DNA of 64,000 bases, taken from NCBI RefSeq assembly GCF_041860085.1, contig NZ_CP124747.1:6409001-6473000 (forward strand), in the 5' to 3' direction. Source of the stretch: Schlesneria sp. DSM 10557. Its GTDB lineage: Bacteria; Planctomycetota; Planctomycetia; Planctomycetales; Planctomycetaceae. The notes beneath the pieces were generated by a model, which made no database searches, had not been told where the DNA came from, and saw nothing but the letters and a program-made list of their open reading frames with translations. This document shows, piece by piece, positions 61,440-64,000 of this stretch (position 1 is the stretch's first letter; each line of letters begins with the position of its first letter). The position numbers and the translations under genes are program-made.

Positions 61440-61853
61440 TTACTGGGCCGGTGCAGCAGCGGGTGCAGCCGGGGCCGTGAAAGGGATCAGATCCGGCTGA
61501 TACTCACGCACGTCGATTAATGTTCCACCCAGGAACAGGGCGACGAATAAGAGTGAGAAGCAGAATACGATCGCGTGAAACGGGTTGTCGTAGCGCAAGT
61601 GCATAAAGTAAACGGCCACCAGTGCTGCTTTCGTGGTCGCGATCGCCATGGTGATCGGAACTTCCCAGGCACCAAGGTGAAATTTCGAGATGACCACCGT
61701 GGCAATTGTGAAGAAGATCAGTGCACCGAAAATCGTAAACAACATGCTCAAGGGCATGACGTGGACATGCAGTCCTTGATGGCCATGGTGCCCCACTTCG
61801 GTATGGTGCGGCGTCATGGGATTGGCAACGGAGTGTGATTCTGAGTGAGACAT
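61440..61853 (-). CDS. Cytochrome c oxidase subunit IV-like protein
   Basis: 137 residues from ATG 61853. The His-rich N-terminus (HHTEVGHHGHQGLHVHVM) precedes three transmembrane helices: LSMLFTIFGALIFFTIATVVI, VPITMAIATTKAALVAVYFMHL and AIVFCFSLLFVALFLGGTLI. This matches the small prokaryotic COX4/CyoD-like subunit that stabilises the oxidase. The ATKAALVAVYFMHL block is the family mark. Pro/Ala-rich tail. It starts 4 bp after the subunit III stop codon, so both are co-transcribed. The longest frame begins at TTG 61865 but ATG 61853 fits the gap better. Confidence 0.9.
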   Translation of the reverse strand: MSHSESHSVANPMTPHHTEVGHHGHQGLHVHVMPLSMLFTIFGALIFFTIATVVISKFHLGAWEVPITMAIATTKAALVAVYFMHLRYDNPFHAIVFCFSLLFVALFLGGTLIDVREYQPDLIPFTAPAAPAAAPAQ

Positions 61854-61857
61854 GGGT

Positions 61858-62955
61858 TTACCCAATGAGATACAAGAGTGGGAACAGGTAGATCCAGATC
61901 AGGTCGACAAGGTGCCAGTACAGGCCAACGTAGTCGACGGGACCAAAATAGTCTGGCCCAAAATCACCTCGGATCGATCGCCAGACCAGCCATGCGATGG
62001 TTCCCATTCCAGCCAGAATGTGAATCGCGTGCAGGCCGGTCATGACATAGTAAATGCTGAAGAAGATCCCCGTGTAGGTCGGATCGAATTCTGCCTGGCC
62101 CAGGAGATGCGAAGGGCCATTTCCGATGCTGGCCTGGGGTTCACTGACTTGGCTTTCGGCTGCGTGGCTGTGACCCGCGTGGGCATCAGTCCCCTGAGCT
62201 ACGTTTGCGTGCTCATCGTGACCGTGGCTTCGATCCCCGCCCTGCTCTGAGTGCGATTCTTCGTGATCGCCACCGTGTTTGACACCGGTGAAGGATTCCT
62301 CGATCACGGGAACCATTGTTCCCAGGCCGACGCCGCCGAAGAACGCAACGCTGGTCAGCAGCAGACAGAACCAGAAGGGGGCTGCGATTGGAGACTTCTT
62401 GGCTCGCGAGACCGCAAATGCAACGCCCGTGATCATCGTTGCCAGGATCGCTGGAATTGAGAGTACGAGCAGCGCTGGACTGTGTGCCGCATGATCTTTC
62501 GGGTTGAACTGAGAAGCCCACAGGATCCCCAGGTCCCACTTGTGGCTGTATTCCACGGCTTTCACGCCCAGGAAGATGCTGGCACACATGAGAGTGATCG
62601 TCAGCAAGCGGATCAGCAGAGTCTTCTGACCCAACTGAGCTGCGCGAACTGCCCACGCCATCGTCAGGCTACTGAAAATCAGCACGGCAGTGTTCGTGGC
62701 GCCTAATGTCGAATCGAGATAGCGGTCGGCATTCGCGAACGCTTCCGGATGGGTGCTGCGATAGACCGCATAGGCACAGAACAGCCCACTGAAAAAAAGG
62801 ACTTCAGTGATCAGAAACAGCCACATGCCGAACTTGCCCGCATCAAATTGTTGCTGGGGCGAGCCGAAGTGATGGGCCAGGAACCTCGGATGATCGTCAC
62901 TGTGATGATGCGAAGTGGCGGAGGGCTCGGCAACTACGCTTGATGAATCGGACAT
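61858..62955 (-). CDS. Cytochrome c oxidase subunit III
   Basis: 365 residues, longer than the usual 200-270. Seven-helix subunit III core: LFLITEVLFFSGLFCAYAVYR, FLGVKAVEYSHKW, IFFSIYYVMTGLHAIHILAGM and a C-terminal YVGLYWHLVDLIWIYLFPLLYL (with the conserved WHLVD). Between helices V and VI there is a His/Asp/Ser-rich insert of about 85 residues (HGGDHEESHSEQG, HGHDEHANVAQ, HAGHSHAAES). Such inserts occur in some planctomycete oxidases and may bind copper or zinc. ATG 62955 is 64 bp after the subunit I stop. Confidence 0.93.
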   Translation of the reverse strand: MSDSSSVVAEPSATSHHHSDDHPRFLAHHFGSPQQQFDAGKFGMWLFLITEVLFFSGLFCAYAVYRSTHPEAFANADRYLDSTLGATNTAVLIFSSLTMAWAVRAAQLGQKTLLIRLLTITLMCASIFLGVKAVEYSHKWDLGILWASQFNPKDHAAHSPALLVLSIPAILATMITGVAFAVSRAKKSPIAAPFWFCLLLTSVAFFGGVGLGTMVPVIEESFTGVKHGGDHEESHSEQGGDRSHGHDEHANVAQGTDAHAGHSHAAESQVSEPQASIGNGPSHLLGQAEFDPTYTGIFFSIYYVMTGLHAIHILAGMGTIAWLVWRSIRGDFGPDYFGPVDYVGLYWHLVDLIWIYLFPLLYLIG

Positions 62956-63019
62956 GTGGATTAACCGGATGAAAGTGAGGTACTGGATACGTTCTGAAAC
63001 GGAATCGTGCGATCAACGC

Positions 63020-64000
<981 letters not shown>

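Overview
The window is chromosomal DNA from a member of the Planctomycetota, most likely the Planctomycetaceae sensu lato. The genus cannot be fixed from the sequence alone. The call rests on families that are almost diagnostic for the phylum: two DUF1501 proteins, a PSD1/DUF1549/DUF1553 cytochrome protein, a 1716-residue PVC-type haem-binding CxxCH protein, a YTV-repeat protein, a DUF1571 protein and several Gfo/Idh/MocA oxidoreductases. I saw no rRNA, tRNA, insertion sequence, prophage or CRISPR array. The window is gene-sparse for a bacterium, with a dozen spacers of 300-940 bp.

Layout: 1-6.5 kb holds a Gfo/Idh/MocA oxidoreductase, csrA with a clear terminator, a DUF1501 protein, and a minus-strand group (FmdB zinc ribbon, YacG, a threonine-dehydratase-like PLP enzyme, a small lipoprotein). 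At 6.7-9.1 kb are thiL and a GT4 glycosyltransferase. At 9.3-11.5 kb is a secreted Cys-rich YTV protein built from two arrays with the same 28-residue period. At 12.4-16 kb are a secreted metzincin-like protease, carA (with a strong hairpin in its leader) and ndk. At 16-20.4 kb are a lone MoxR ATPase, two uncharacterised membrane proteins and greA. At 20.7-29.6 kb is a catabolic-looking region: Gfo/Idh/MocA, DUF1501 plus PSD1/DUF1549/DUF1553 (one operon), then, divergent, an enolase-superfamily enzyme and an FCD-type GntR regulator. At 29.7-42.5 kb are a TonB-like/alpha-toroid fusion, a transglutaminase-like protein, a Gly/Tyr-rich exported protein, an SMP-30 lactonase, the giant PVC protein, an orphan FtsX/MacB-type permease with a His-rich loop, an AHSA1-like protein and SlyX. 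At 42.8-49.3 kb are DUF1571-panC (4-bp overlap), lgt, Gfo/Idh/MocA, and a DUF202-mscL-Ntn hydrolase operon.

From 49.4 to 59.9 kb, all on the minus strand, lies a complete chemotaxis-type cluster. In transcription order it reads: Ser/Thr kinase with a degenerate receiver domain, cheW, a soluble MCP with two near-duplicate PAS domains, cheR, cheA, cheC-like, cheD, cheY, cheB. It has adaptation (CheR/CheB/CheD) and dephosphorylation (CheC) functions but no motility gene in the window, so its output is open.

From 60.4 kb to the right edge are a cytochrome P460-like protein (plus) and cytochrome c oxidase subunits IV, III and I (minus; subunit I is cut by the window edge). Subunit I carries the YSHPxVY signature of A2-type haem-copper oxidases.

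The strongest leads for something undescribed are: the kinase/pseudo-receiver fusion heading the chemotaxis cluster; the giant protein that joins an azurin-type copper site to a c-type haem domain, followed by a His-rich permease with no ATPase nearby; the equal-period double repeat array of the YTV protein; and several strong, unassigned 5'-leader hairpins (carA, DUF202-mscL, YTV gene, cytochrome P460).
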